64,000 bases of DNA, from positions 2,852,001 to 2,916,000 of the forward strand of contig JAKNDB010000103.1 in assembly GCA_024305405.1 (NCBI GenBank), given 5' to 3'. Positions 1 through 20,300 of this stretch are shown one piece after another. The position numbers and the translations under genes are program-made. Source of the DNA: Dirofilaria immitis. Lineage: Eukaryota > Nematoda > Chromadorea > Rhabditida > Onchocercidae. The notes under the pieces were generated by a model. That model saw only the letters and a program-made list of their open reading frames with translations, was not told the origin of the DNA and did no database searches. The number at the start of each line of letters is the position of its first letter. Within the stretch, counting starts at the first letter, position 1.

Positions 1-846
1 AGCACAAACAATTTTTGACAACAATTTCCACACATCATCAACAGAAACTCCACTACAACGACGCAAGGCATAAATTTCACGTGCAAGAGTTTGTTTACCT
101 GCTACATAACCTAAAGATAAGTGCATCTTCAGCCTTCATCTTATTATGTTTGAAATAACAGAAACTGGTCGAATAAATTTAATAATACTTCGAACATATT
201 AATATTATGATTGAATGTCAAACACATGCCGTTTGGAATATAAAAGTTGTGATTTTCTATTCAGTATGCAATCGACAAAACTAGTTTATATGACTCTTAT
301 TTTCTGGCTATTGCAAATGATCAAATATACTGCTTCTTCTGTGTTTGAAATAATTTCTAGTGCTCCAAACATGCACTATAAAATACTAGTATAATTTGCA
401 GCATATGAAGCTGTAATATGTATAACATGTAGCACTAGACATTATCAATTAGTTAAAAAAATTTGCGAATTTCCAAAAATCATAGTGCAAACTTTCATAT
501 AATTAATATCCAATTTTAAGATGATAGAAAATTTTTTTCCATCATTCTAAAATCCGCTCTCTGATTATAAGTTAAGCAAATAGCAATCTAACAGATATAT
601 ATATATATATATTATAATCGCAGTATATTCGAAATCTTAAATTTTGATAATACCTCGATCGTACGCTTTCTTCTTATGTTCGATACCACTTTTGTAAAGT
701 TGGGTCGTGGATGCAGCAGCTGTTTGCATTGTTTTCCACGATGGATTACGATAGAGAAGCGTGACCGACTGGGCACAATTCTCAAAATCATTCCAGAGTA
801 AATCATCACCCTCATCATCTGATCGTTTACCGCCGCCTTCATTCAT
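1..846 (-). CDS. hapstr1: HAPSTR1 (C16orf72/TAPR1) orthologue, 5' part
   Basis: Two exons are visible, 654-846 and 1-110, and the gene runs off the left edge. The first begins MNEGGGKRSDDEGDD and continues with WNDFENCAQSVTLLYR and TTQLYKSGIEHKKKAYDRG. This resembles the paired W..FQN(A)A..V..LY repeats of vertebrate HAPSTR1, a stress-response adaptor that partners the HUWE1 ubiquitin ligase. The second exon continues with YVAGKQTLAREIYALRR. The donor at 653/652 and acceptor at 112/111 join in phase (G|GT). The start is the first ATG, 26 bases inside an isolated acceptor (TTTTCCCAG, ending at 872) that looks like a spliced-leader site. It is the next gene downstream of HADHA on this strand, about 2 kb away. 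The family call comes from remembered human sequence and is fairly secure; the rest of the protein is not seen. Confidence 0.75.
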
Positions 847-2872
847 CGGGAATCCTAATATCAACGAAAGCCTGGGAAAACAAAGGTTTATCATTTTCTG
901 AATGATTCAATTTCGGAACTTTTGGCTCTAAATTATCGAAGAAATAAAGCGAAAACTATAGCTCTAAATGATAATTATATCATTATCATTTAATAATAAT
1001 AATAATATCACTGGAGTTGCATCATATGTATAAGAAACAATGAGGTAGGAAAATCTTTTTGCCTTTAAATCATTAAATCTACAAATGTAATCATAAAATC
1101 TATAACTCAAGAGTTTCTGAGATTAATAACTGAAAAAAAAAACCTAATTTATGTATATAAGCATTAATGGGAAGTTTTTTATCGTCATTAAATTACGAAG
1201 TCCTAAAATTTTTAGTTTACGTGACTACAAATTGGAAAAAATCCACAATTTAATAATTTTCTCAAGAATTTACTACTCTTCCCTCCCATCAACAAATGAA
1301 CCCTTTTATCATGATCATGGTTCCTCCATTAATTTTGCTAGCAAAATTAATTTATTTGATATGAAAGGAATATTTGATATTATAAATAATTTCATCAGCA
1401 AAATAGCTAAATGCTAAAGAATAATGCAATTTAAAAATTAAATTAAAGCAATCAATCATTTAAATTCGTTGCAATGAGCCACAGAATATATCAAATATCA
1501 ATTCCTTATCGTTTAAAATAATCGGAAAAAATTATTTTTATTCTGGTAAGTTTTGGACTTTTATGATTTGTAAATGAAAACCTCACACATATTGAGGAAT
1601 CAATAAAAATCTAAAAAATTATGAGAATGCAAAATTTTCAACTATTTAATTTAGGGTAAATATTCCATTTATTCAATTGCGAAATACTTAATTGTCAAAA
1701 TTTTCCAAAATAAATTTGATCAATAAAATTTTAAATATAAAATCAAATTAAATACATCTAAGCGCTCTGCAGATGAAAATAATATGATTTCTATTTCATT
1801 GCTCTTCAGTAAAGAATTGTTTATCAATAATTTCAATAAATAAATATGAGAATTACGAAAGACGGTTAATTTTGGACTAAAAATCTCCCATAATATAAAT
1901 AGTGATTACAAAAAACGCCAACGATTTGCATTTGAAAAGGCTTGCATGCTAAAAATACCGAGAAGAGAAAAATTTTTAGATTTGAAATGCTCTTTTATGT
2001 CTCTAAAAAGCATCGTACCAACATCTTAAATAACTTGATAGCAGTATCGATGGTACCAAATTTCAACGCAACAATTGATCTATCCACACATTCGATATAT
2101 ACCTTTTGGTAACTCTCGAAAAATCTCGAGAACCACTCCAAATAACCTCTAATTCTCGCACCTCTACATCGCTGCTTTACATCGCTATATCAGAATGCGG
2201 CCCGACTACCTAAGACGCCATGCAACAATCAAGTTTGCTTTTTCAAATTACTCGCAATTCAGCGAAAAATTCCGCTAGAGAGTGATGGGACAATATTTTA
2301 CCGACACTACTACAAGGGTATTTACTGCGACGCTAACATAATGCGGCTCGGCCGGACATAGACATCGTAGTGGTGGGGAGTTTATCGGTACTTTTTATCT
2401 GAGGACCAGGATAACGTACCGGGGAACTTATGGCGCATTTATCCGCGACGATATCATCATAGATTGAATTTTACTTAATTCTTATTTATTTTTTATGCAG
2501 ATTGAATAGATTCAATGCGAATAGATCAAATTTTTATTAAATGCATTGGTATTTTCAAATATCATTTCAGGAAATTTTGTATATTTTATATTAACATATT
2601 AATATTATATTAAATAGTTTTCTTTGTAAGAGAAAATTGAATAAATAATCGAACAAAATCATTTGGAAAAATACTCGTAATTTTGGGAAAAAGTGAACAT
2701 TTCTAAATTCAACCAAAGGTTAGATTTCTAAAAACTAAACATTCTGTTTTTTTTCCTGGATAAACTCCAGACAATCGCATTATTTTTCAGTTTATTGTCA
2801 ACATAGATGAACCTATCACATAGTAAATGAACACAACAAAAATAATTTGGACATTAATTCAAAAGAATGTAT
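847..2872. other. Intergenic spacer between HADHA and HAPSTR1
   Basis: No convincing exon is seen. Most of it is A+T-rich, but about 2080-2460 is clearly richer in G+C, with several CG dinucleotides (CTCGGCCGGAC near 2347). That block could be promoter DNA for HAPSTR1 or an old insertion. The only ORF of any length, 1151-1417 on the plus strand, resembles nothing known and has the composition of the surrounding non-coding DNA. Confidence 0.5.
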
Positions 2873-9215
<6,343 letters not shown>

Positions 9216-10199
9216 CGAAAAACCTGTAATAGCAAAAAATGAGTTAAAATTAATTCAATTAAATTTATACTTTTATTTCATGATATCACACACAGCCAAA
9301 ATGAAGTGAGGACCGAATAATTAAAATGGAAAAAAAAGAAAAGAAATTATCTCACATTGATTCATAGAATTTTAATCAATGATAGGTCTCAAAAATCTCG
9401 ACACATTACAACAATCCTGACAATTATCTCCTCATTAACTTCAGTCTTTTATCAATTCACTTTGCATTTCTTCTTTCTTTTTGAATCTTTTACTCTCTTC
9501 AAGTTATTACTACAAGAAAAAATTTTTTTCTTGAAAATCATCAACTTAACTATATAGATCATTTGATGGCGTACTTATTTCATGTACGCTTACGTTGAGA
9601 TTATTATTGAAAAAGTAATACTAATTAGCAATTTCCATCAAAAAGAGTGATCGATACAAATGTCTAAAAACAAAATGATCAAAAGAAAAACTTTAATTAA
9701 AATTTGAAAAAATATTATAAATAAAAAAATTAAAAAATAATACTGGAAAAAAATATCATATAAATGAATTATCACAGAAATTATCAGTACAATCAGGCTA
9801 ATTCATATATCAAGACCGTTCACGAAAACAATCTTCTAGAATCCTAATGAGGAATCTAAAAATAACCTTAGAACCTAAACTTCATCAAAGAAATGATCCA
9901 TGAACTCCGTGAAATGATCTAAGAAATGACCTGAGATTTCATCTCATAGATGACATTAAAACTTCATTTAATTAATGACACTGAAATCTATCTAATAAAT
10001 GGTCTGTGCAAATAATTATAGAATAATGAAGAATATCATTACACTATAAAATGCCATCGTATTACCAACCTATTCTCTTCCTATTCTTTATTTCAATTCT
10101 TTCATTTTTAAATTAAATTATTTTCATTCGATCTTTAATTCTCATTAATTAATTTCAATTTTCTTTCATCCTATTTCTATTTTCTCACACTCTTCCTTT

Positions 10200-10234
10200 C
10201 TCTCTCTCTCTCTCTCTCTCTCCCTCTCTCTCTC
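10200..10234. repeat. (CT)n simple repeat
   Basis: An almost perfect CT dinucleotide tract of about 35 bases, broken once by an extra C. It is an ordinary microsatellite in the HADHA upstream spacer. Confidence 0.9.
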
Positions 10235-10649
10235 ATTCAAAATGATCATTTATTCTCAAAACTATTAATGATACATGTGTATCATCAATATCATTGTACA
10301 TAGTACAAAGTACACTGGAACAAATCATAAAGTTTAATGAATAATTAACAATAAATAAAAATGAATTAAATTAATCGATTAAATTCGAGAAAATTAAACA
10401 GCATTGATTATTGATTTTTTTCCAACTTTTTATTTTTGCCTTTTAAAATAAATTATAATGAATTATTCTTTTTTTTAATTTTAAACAAATTAATTTATAA
10501 GAAAAAAATTTATTAATTAAAATGAAAATTAATATATATTATAAAAATTTAATTTAAATTGAATTAAATTAAGTTAATAAATTAAAAAATTGAAAATAAT
10601 AATATAACTGAATATCTTAAAAATTGCTAAAATATGATAAGTTCATTAA

Positions 10650-11190
10650 TAATACAACATCTGAACATTGAGCATAATCTCAATATACAAACTCTAAACT
10701 TGATCGTACTCTTGAACTTTGAATAAAATCTCAATAGAGAAACTTTGAACATGATCCGTCATTTAGACAGGTGAAAATTTAAGTTCTCTGAATTCTGATT
10801 TTCGTCTTACCTACCATTGGAATTTTAAACATGATTTCAGCGCTCAAACTATGAACATGCACGCAATATCTGAACTGTGAACCTGATCTTATTCTTTGAA
10901 CTTATCTCAAATGCTTGAACTTTTAACCTGATCTTGTATTATAACTTTGAACACAATCTTATTGCTTAAACATTGAACACAGTTTCAATATCCCTAATCT
11001 CAATACTCAAACACTGAATATGATCTCAGTACTAGTCATGATCCCAATACTTGAACTCTGAACTTGATCTTATGCTCAAACTGTCAATACTTGAGTCGCA
11101 AATATTATTTTATTATTTAAACCTTGAATATGGTTTTACTATTTAAGCTTAAAATTTGACCTTTCTATATGAAGTTTGAACTCGACCTTA
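10650..11190. repeat. Degenerate ~27-bp minisatellite
   Basis: Roughly 540 bases are built from many imperfect copies of a unit close to TTGAACTTTGAACATGATCT followed by CAATACT. Clear instances are at about 10716, 10865, 10912, 10950 and 11050. Copies differ by substitutions and small indels, so the array is old. It has no consistent open frame. The period is estimated by eye and a tandem-repeat program would refine it. Confidence 0.65.
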
Positions 11191-11466
11191 TTACTTCCAT
11201 TTCTTCAGTGATATATATGTCTATATATATTTAGATTACATTAATCATCAGATTACAAGCGAAATTGGAATTTGATGATATCAATAATGACCTGAAATAC
11301 TAAATGTATTTTTTAAAGTACGAATCAAATTATCGATAATAAACAAACAAAAGAAATCGATACGCACACATATAATCACATTCATTCATTCATCAACAAA
11401 ACAAATGGGTCAAATAGGTTAACAGGTCAAATAAGTTAAAAAATTCTTGACCTGTCTAAATGACGG
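10756..11466. other. 17-bp inverted-repeat pair flanking a 711-bp segment
   Basis: CCGTCATTTAGACAGGT at 10756-10772 is matched perfectly as its reverse complement, ACCTGTCTAAATGACGG, at 11450-11466. Most of the segment between them is the degenerate minisatellite. Such ends could be the terminal inverted repeats of a non-autonomous DNA transposon, but I see no clear target-site duplication and no transposase. A chance match of this length within 1 kb is unlikely. Confidence 0.45.
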
Positions 11467-11909
11467 ATATTTTTTCGTAACGCGTCTGAATATACCGGTT
11501 TGATAAGAATCTATTTCACGGAAATGTGTTGGCGGTCTATTTCACGAAGATATCTAGTTGGCAATTCTAAAATTCATCGTTTTGTATGAGAGTTTTTGCC
11601 GGGGTATGATGTTGTTGTTGATAAGATCTCTTATACCGCGATAGTTTATCACATATCCCGGTGATAGAAAAGACATCGTTAAAAATATCAGTTTTGATGA
11701 TTATTTAAAATTAAATGCTAAATGTAAAATTTTTTAATAATTCTTTAATCTTCCACTTAATATTCCATTTTCATTATGTTATTTTCATTATTATTATTTG
11801 TTTGATTTGTATTTTCGAAAACTCTCAAAATCTTAATATTTCTTTAATCGTTTACTTAATATTCTATTTTCAGTAGTTGTTTTCGTCTAATTCATATATT
11901 CGAAAATAA

Positions 11910-12564
11910 ATGGTTGAATTGAGTGGTAAAAGCGCTCTTCAACATAGCTTCGATAATTCAGTTTTTATTATACCAGCATTGATTGTTGTCAGTATTGTGG
12001 GTTAGTCTTTTTTGAAGAAAAAAAAGTTTTATAATTTAATTTATTTGATATGAATGCTTTTTTAAAATATATATCAGTCAGTCCAAGATTTTTTTGAACC
12101 AAATTAATTGCTTTTGTTTTAGTAAGATCTAAATTTAATTTGATTAGAATCTGATGCATCGTTAGTATTAGAAACTAAAGGCATTCAATGATTCAAATAT
12201 GTGTAAAAATTGTTACATAAATTGATTTATAAATTGTTGAACGCAAAAATAATAGTTGTGATGAAGAGAAAATTACTAATAATTATGAAAATAGAAAAGA
12301 TATTTTAACTGCTACCTTAAAAATTATTACTTTTATCGTTATATAGTTTTTCATGATTTTATAGTGAAAAAATTGCTACATAAGAGAATAATTATATGAT
12401 TTTCTTTAATTTTGAATTTTATTTTAATGTGAATAAAATTCAACTTTTCAATTTCAGCGCTGGTAACATACAAGTTGACTAGTTCAATAAAATTAAAACA
12501 AAGACGCGAAGAAGAAAAGAGACGAAAACGAGAAGAGAAATCTAAAAAAGAGTTAATTCAATGA
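11910..12564 (+). CDS. Small single-pass membrane protein, 65 aa
   Basis: Two exons, 11910-12000 and 12458-12564, join in phase 1 (donor GTTAGT, acceptor ATTTCAG). The product starts MVELSGKSALQHSFDNS, has one membrane segment around VFIIPALIVVSIVALV, and ends in a strongly basic, probably helical tail (KLKQRREEEKRRKREEK). This layout of short N-terminus, single membrane anchor and charged coiled tail resembles small integral membrane proteins such as SMIM15, but I cannot claim orthology. A spliced-leader-like acceptor (TATTTTCAG, ending near 11873) sits about 36 bases before the ATG. Intact frame, clean intron and membrane profile argue that it is a real gene. Function is unknown. Confidence 0.6.
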
Positions 12565-14310
12565 GAAAAAATCATGCAATACTAAGATGAAGGACGTTGT
12601 TGAAACAGTATTATGAAATATGCTTCAATCTAATTTATTGTTGATTTTCAGTGGTATTATTAATGTTTATATTTGGAATATTTCCTATAAGTTTTGGTGA
12701 AATTATAGGAAATTTTTTCATAAAAAACGAAAAGAACATTTACCGATTTTAAGAGTTTTAAGTCAATTTATTCCTATTATTCAAACCTAACAATCATTTT
12801 TGTCACAGAGTGACCGTCAATCTTATGATTTTTCGGACAAATTTACGTATTGAAGAATATCGTAGTATTATTATTTTCTGTAACGCATTATTAATATTGT
12901 CATTTTTGGATCTGGTGATTTCGATTTTTTCTGACTTCTGTCTTATGTACTTTTCCTTTTAAATATTTATCTATTTATTTTTTGTTTATATGCATAACAT
13001 ATTGGGGTACGGAAAGATTATATTTATTGCCGGCCATGGGATGGAAATAGAGAGAATATGATGTTTTTAAAAATTCTGAGCTGAATATATTATCTTTTTC
13101 ATGTTTCTATGTAGTTCATGAATTAATGATTAGATTTTTATCTTTTGAAACTTAATTTCACTTTCTTTTTCATTGCCTAGCTGCCTTAATCATCACTATT
13201 ACTTTTCTATATTTTTAAGTCTTCTTTTCTTCTACGAAATTTTCCATTTTCAAAAATGATTGTATAGTGTTGCTATTGCAAAAGGTATTTTCTTTCTTTA
13301 TTTCACTTTTTTTCGATCTTACTCTTTTTGTTTTTACATATCCTCTGTTTCTATTATTGCAATTTATTTAAGAAATTTTAACTTCTTTTTATGTATTTGC
13401 TAGAAACGGGCAAAAATTATTGAAGATTTAAGGTCACTTTGTAATAAGAGGTTCAAGTTTTAAAGTTCAGATTTACGCTTGATCGCTGACTAGCATTATC
13501 AACTAAACTGTAGACAAATAAGAGCTGAAGATCAAACCATTATTTCGTCGATAATTTAACAATCTGTATTAGCAAATTATTGTGTTGTTGGATTTGGGAT
13601 TATCTTTAATTATTTGCGGGGCATACAATACTGAGAAATACATTTATTGATTAATTTCTAAGTTCCAGTAGTTCAGCATTTCTTATACGTCGTGACTTTT
13701 ACAATTTAAAAATAATATGAGCTATTGATTTGTTTCGTAATAGTTTGCCAACATTGTATTCAGTTTCTTTTCTTTTTTTTCATTCATAACTTATTTATAA
13801 TTCTATTGGATGTGCAATGATCTGTGGTAAATTCGTGACCGGGGAAGTGTATAATCTGTAAATGTCCGATCTTATATTTTATACGATTTAGAAATAATTG
13901 ATTTATTATTTTTATGCGATTGAAAACTGTATGAGGGCTGGGATATTTAAGATTCTACAAAAACTATCAATTTCGATTTTCGAGAATATGTAATCACATT
14001 TTTAGTTCACCGAATAATTGCTGAATCGAGTAATTGGGAGAGTGGGAAAAAAGAGTGGCATGATAATTTGATAGAAATTTTAATTCTTTCCACTGATATC
14101 ATATACAAATCATTATGTATGAAAAAATGTTACAAATTTTCTCTATCATTTCTTGCTATTTTCCTGTTATTGATAATGTTATGCTTATTGTTTGTGTTGC
14201 TATGGTAATTGGGATTTCAATGAAATAAATTCGTCTTTCGCTACTATCGATTTTTTTCTTTTTTTTTGATTACATCAAAATTTTAATAGGAAAAAATAAA
14301 TACTTGGAAT
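12565..14310. other. Spacer between the small membrane gene and BBS9
   Basis: A+T-rich DNA holding the 3' end of the small membrane gene and presumably the BBS9 promoter. There are no open frames of note, no tandem array, and nothing recognisable. Confidence 0.5.
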
Positions 14311-17300
14311 ATGTCGGTATTTCATGTTCATGAATGGCTTGCACTTGAATTAATTGATGCTAATGTTTGCGCAGTTGGTGAATTGATCGAGAATCGAGGT
14401 TTGAGATTTTTTACCACGAATTTCTCGATGAATACAGGGAAGATAGATGAATGATTGGAGAGAATTTACAAGCAGTTTCATCTAATATATCGTAAATTAC
14501 CTTGAAATCCATCAAAGATTTAAAAAAAACTGAATGATTTATTGCGGTGTTAAGTTGCTTCTAAAGTTCGAGGAGATTTATGTGGAATCAATGAATTGGA
14601 TTTAATATATCTAAAAGTTACGAAAGAAATTTGGCCTAATTAATCTTGATGTTATCATTGTTTTATAATTAAACAAATTCTAGTATAATAATTTGGCTTA
14701 TCTGGTCAAAAAATATTTCCATACCTTTTTCTTCAATTCTAATTTATCCGATAAGTGATTTGAGCATAAAAATTATTAGAACTCATTTTTTATTTATGAT
14801 ATTTCCTTGGCTACTTTATAGATCAATTAGTAGTGGGTAGTATAACGGGTCGAATATGGATCATCGATCCGGGTCGAGCAGGTGAGACGAAACAGCAATT
14901 ATTGAGCTGTTTGCTAGAAGATGATTTAGCTGTTGGTATAATCGATATTGCTATCGCAAATTTCATTGCTGGTTTAGAACAAAATTTAATTGCCATATTA
15001 TCACCACAAAAATTGATAATTTATCGTTTTACTTCAGGTATTTCAATTTCTAATACTTATATTCTAATCAATTAATTGATAATATCACCTCTTCAAAGCA
15101 CTCCATACTTTCGCAATTACAATAATTTTTTTATTATAAATAGCATAAGAGTTAATCAAATTATTATAATTAATTGATAATTTAAATGATAAAAGTAAAG
15201 TTGGAAAAAATAATTAAGTTAATATTTTTATCAGCTAAGGTCAAAGTTGTAATTTCAAGAAATGGTATTTGCGACATATGAGACTTTTCATTCTTTCATT
15301 CCTAATTTATATAATGCATAATTTTAGATCGAGAAGTTCATCAATTAAATATCCTATATGAGCATAGTAATACTGCGATAGCATATAATATGTGTATTGG
15401 TACGTTTGGTCGATCAACCGCATCACAAATATGTGTCCAAGATATGACATGTTCATTGATGGTGTTCGAAGCAGAAAATCAACTTTTTAATCGTTCGGTA
15501 CCATTAGTTACCGCTTTACATCCCGGTCCAATTGTCTATCTATCTCATTCTGATTCGATCATTACAGCATCATCATCGGGTATTCTAATTTCCTACAAAT
15601 ATTCCGTTCTTGCTGCAGCATCAAGCGGAAAATTGGGAAAGAAAATTCCTGTATGTGACAATTTTTTTTCTTCATTTAAAGATTTAATTTTATAGAAATA
15701 TATTAATTCATTATTAATTACTTCATTTCTAATACTTATACTTTTACTAAGATATTTCTTCGACAAATTGATAATTCATAATTGATTGTGGCACTTCTAA
15801 TTTTGATAATATTTCTTCGACTAATCAATAATTCCTATCTGTTTAAAAGAATTTAATTCCAGGCTAATTGGACATTAAACCTTGGTGATTATCCATTAAA
15901 TTTAGAAGTGATTGATGTAGCACCTGTACAACCATCCATTGTTATATTATGCAAACGAACTTTATTCTGTCTAACTCATGGTGGTACCATACGATTTACA
16001 TATCGCTTTCAATCTGTCGCAATTTCACTATTTGCTTATCATTCCAGTTAGTTGGAATAATTTTTGCTTACTTTTAATTTTTATTTACTATTTAAGCAAT
16101 TCTATTTACTATTCTACAATCAGTGTGATTTTAATTAAACTTAAAATCTTAACTAACATTTGAAATTCTTCAATTAAATAATATTTTTCATTATTACATC
16201 AATTCTTATTTAATCGATAAATTTATATCTTTTATTATTAATTCTTTAATTAATACTCTCATTTACGACTAATCGATAATTCCTATCTTTTATTATTACT
16301 TCTTTTCTTTCATTCAAAATTAAATAATATCATTATAGTTATAGATTTATTTTTATAGATCAAGATGCATATGTAAAATTGTGTATTTCAACAGCTAATC
16401 GTATGTTACTTTTTTCAAAGATACAATACTGGTATGGGCAGCACAACTGTTACATGATGCAATCCAAATTCGATTATGTACTTTTAGGTTAATAGAATTT
16501 CTTTTCTTTTCTTTTTTTCTAAGAAGAAAAAAATTAATTTTGAAATTTTAATTTCTCGCAAAATTTTTCTCAAAAAAATTAATTTTTAAAATTTTTATTT
16601 ATTTAATTTTTCTCATATATTTATATAATTATTTAAGCGCAGTATATCGTTCAATGTTAGTAATTTTATCAAATTCTCGAATATCAGTTAGTTATTTGGG
16701 TACCGAACCATCATTATTTCGTCTTCCTGCACCACAAACACGTTTCATCGATTTTCAACAACGTTATAAAGAATTAATGGAACTTGAAGCATTGATACGC
16801 AAAAACCGATCGAACCAACAGAAGGTTCTTAAGTTTTTTTTTTGAGAAAAAATTTTCACTTACATTTTAAAATTTCTTTTTACATAGATGATTTTAAATC
16901 TTTTATCATATCATATCTTTTATCATATCATATGGAAAGTAGTATAAATTGAAAAAATTATCATCTTAATTTAACAAATTTGACATATAGAAAATGAATA
17001 AAGGGACTAGATGAATTTTGATATCTTTTATCAAAACGAGAATTATTCTTATTTCAAAATTTGTTTGTTTTATTTAATTATTTCTTTCTTTTGAAAATTG
17101 AAAATAATTTTCAGAAAAACAAAACTCAATTATAAAATGATTTTATCATCCTTTATAGGCAATATATCGAAAAATTCATTATCATTGAATTGTTCATATG
17201 GCAGCTTAGATTTTAAATCGGTATGATCATCTTCTTTCAGAATCACTTCACTATCTTCATACCAAAATAGAATCCATCATTCACTGATTACGACTGAATA

Positions 17301-20300
17301 CCGTAGTCCGATAAGTTAAGCACCGTATCACATGTCAGATTACTGTAGAATAATTTTCGAAATAAAAGCTTTTTCATAGGCAGTGTATAAATGAAAAAAA
17401 TGTACTTTTTAACCAATGAATTAATTTAAAAGTAGATATGAAAGAAATAGAAAATTAAATTTTAAATTTAAAAGAAAAAGGAATCTATAAATTAATTTAC
17501 TTCTTATTCGAATAAAATTATACATTAGAATAAATCAAATTTTTATCGTATTTAGCAAACAGAAAATTTATCTGGAGAAATTCCATCTTTAACGCTAAAT
17601 ATTGAATTATCGACGGAAGCACGTCTAGTTGACGTTAAATTGATATGTTCAACAGCATTTCATACTGAACACAAATATATATCATTTCCTACTATTGGTT
17701 TGTCTTATTACATATAAGTAAATTAATCATAATTGAATTATTTAAATAATCCTATAAAATTTGTATATTTGGATAAATCTAATTAAATTGAAGAAATTAT
17801 ATGATTTTGAGGTATTACAAATTTAAACTATTCATTTAGTTAATTTATTTCTTAACAATGATAACCATTGATATCTTCCTTTAAGTATTATTTATTAATT
17901 TGATGAATTTTATTTGATTATGAATTTAATTAAATTAAAAAATAAGAAATAAATTATTATTGTCGTATTTTTGTTTTGTCATCAAATAGATGGCTCACAG
18001 AAATTATCAACAAGTATATATGTCTTACATCATCCGATATACGATTTACGATGTAAACTTTATGCATTCTCTTCTCAGTTTGGTTTGCTTTTTAATTTTA
18101 CGCCAAATAATTTCATAATTTTAAATATTTCATCAAAAATATATAAACATATTTTATTTTTATACTAAAATTTAAAAAAAAATTATATGAAATTTTTTAT
18201 TAAAAAGTTTTCGCTTATTTTTTCCTTTTTTTTCATTAAATAATAATATGAAAAATTCTTAATCAAATTACTAATTGATGAATCGAAAAAGAAAAAAAAC
18301 GATAGCAAATATGAAGGAAACGTTTAATTAAATGTCTAAGAATTTTTCGCTTTTGAAATTTCAAATTTTAATATTTTTTTTAGCAAATTTTTTTCATAAA
18401 TAATTTAATCAAATCAAAATCAACGAAATAATCAAATGTAATGTGATACAATTTACTCAAAATTTATACTTTTTGAACTTTAACTTTTCACTTCAAATTT
18501 CATTCCTTTTGAACTTTAACCTTTCACTTAAGATGATATGATCAGTAAAGAATTTAAAATGCCTTTAAATTTGATGTGTCATACTGTAACTACACAACGA
18601 AATGCACAATACAAGACAACCATAGAATCATCAACCACTGCTCTTGATATAACAGAATTATTTTCAGGTAGCCTTTTATTTTTCGAATTATATCATTTTC
18701 CTTTTTTTAATTTTATAAATTTTCATAGAAAAATCAAGTAATTCTTTTCTTTTTTAAAAATGCAAAATATTTGAAAATTTTGAGATAAGTTTGAACGAAA
18801 ATTTAATTTTAATTATTTTAAATCTTATATTTTAGTGATAATTTACATCTTGATAACATTCTAAATCTTTGATAAATAGTATGTCTGATTGAAGTATACC
18901 ACTGATGAACTTTCTGAAGAGCTCATGCTCATGCCATCATTAATTGCAAAATCATCCTCTTTAAATTCATTCTTTAATTAAATGTCTTTGATAATTTTTG
19001 TTTTTTTTCTTGACTTCTTATTTAACAATTTTAACATATACATCGTAACACTCAAATATTATAATCTCTTATCAAATCCCTCATTAAAATGATTCCTTAT
19101 ATCATTTTAATTAAAATGTTAATTAAATGAAAGTAACCAAATAAATTCAAGACTTTTTTAATGATTCCATACTACCGTAGCTTTAGAGATTTAATACTTT
19201 CAGGAGTACAGTATCACCTTGAGAATTTTATTACCGTATACTTTCAGAATTTGAAGCTGAAAGTAATACAGCAATTGGTTTTCAACCATATTTGTCAGAA
19301 ACGATAATTTCAATTTATTCGTCTCAGAAACACAGTAATTGTATTTCAGTTATCTTCTTATCCTTCTGATTTTTTATCTTAAAAGTAATTTTCGATTATC
19401 TGTTTCTCTGAATTTTTTTATAAAATGAATCATCCTTGCTTGCTTGTGATCAATAATTTCAGAGCGGTATCGAATTCAAGCTGATAGCTTAGATTTCATT
19501 TATTTGTTTACCGATGAATTAATTACAAGAATATTGATGAAACAACCGGAAGCAAAATTCAATTGTACACTTCCATTAGATTCAGTTCTTCATGCAATAA
19601 ATGTTTATAGAGAAGTGAATGATTGAAAATTTTATCATAAATTATGCAAAAATTGAATCATCTTAATATATTATCAATAATTGGTTAAATTTTTGGTAAA
19701 TCTTTATCAATTCTATTATAGCTATTTTAGTAAATCTTTATCAATTCTATCATAGCTATTTTAGTAAATCTTTATCAATTCTATCATAACAATTTTGTGT
19801 TATTTTAAAAAATATAAATAAACTTCTTGACAGTATTTGATTATTATTTCGCAACAAAAAATTTCTTCGAAATAAATTTCAAAATTTTTTTCTTTCCAAC
19901 TTTTTTTTTCAAATTTTCATCTTTTTTTTCTTTGTTTTTAGCATGAAAAGAAAAAATTAGAAGAGGAAAAAGAATTGGAACGACTTTGTATTCTTTTACG
20001 AAATGTTCAAGCGACCATTTTAACAAAATTAAAAGGCGAACGACCAACCGAAATTGATCATATGAATACTTTATTGGACTATACATATCAGCAGGTTATC
20101 AGAATTATTATTTCTAAAAATTGATAAATATCATAAATTGTTAGATTTATTATTTTACATTTTTGAATTTCTTTATTTTTCGTATGTTAAATTTCTATTA
20201 TTCTTCAATATCTTTTTTTTTTTTATTTCTTTTATCTTTTCTTCTTCAAATAAATGATAATTGGAGAAAAATTATATTACTAAAAGCGATCCATAAATTT

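Larger units (their letters stand above)
9216..11909. other. Repeat-rich spacer between HADHA and the small membrane gene
   Basis: This is divergent upstream DNA between HADHA (-) and the gene at 11910 (+). It holds short degenerate repeats (about 9835-10015, in variants of GAAATGATCTAAG), a CT tract, a long degenerate minisatellite, a 17-bp inverted-repeat pair (all listed separately), and a slightly G+C-richer block at about 11470-11660 next to the downstream gene that may be promoter DNA. I see no exon with a recognisable protein. Confidence 0.5.
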
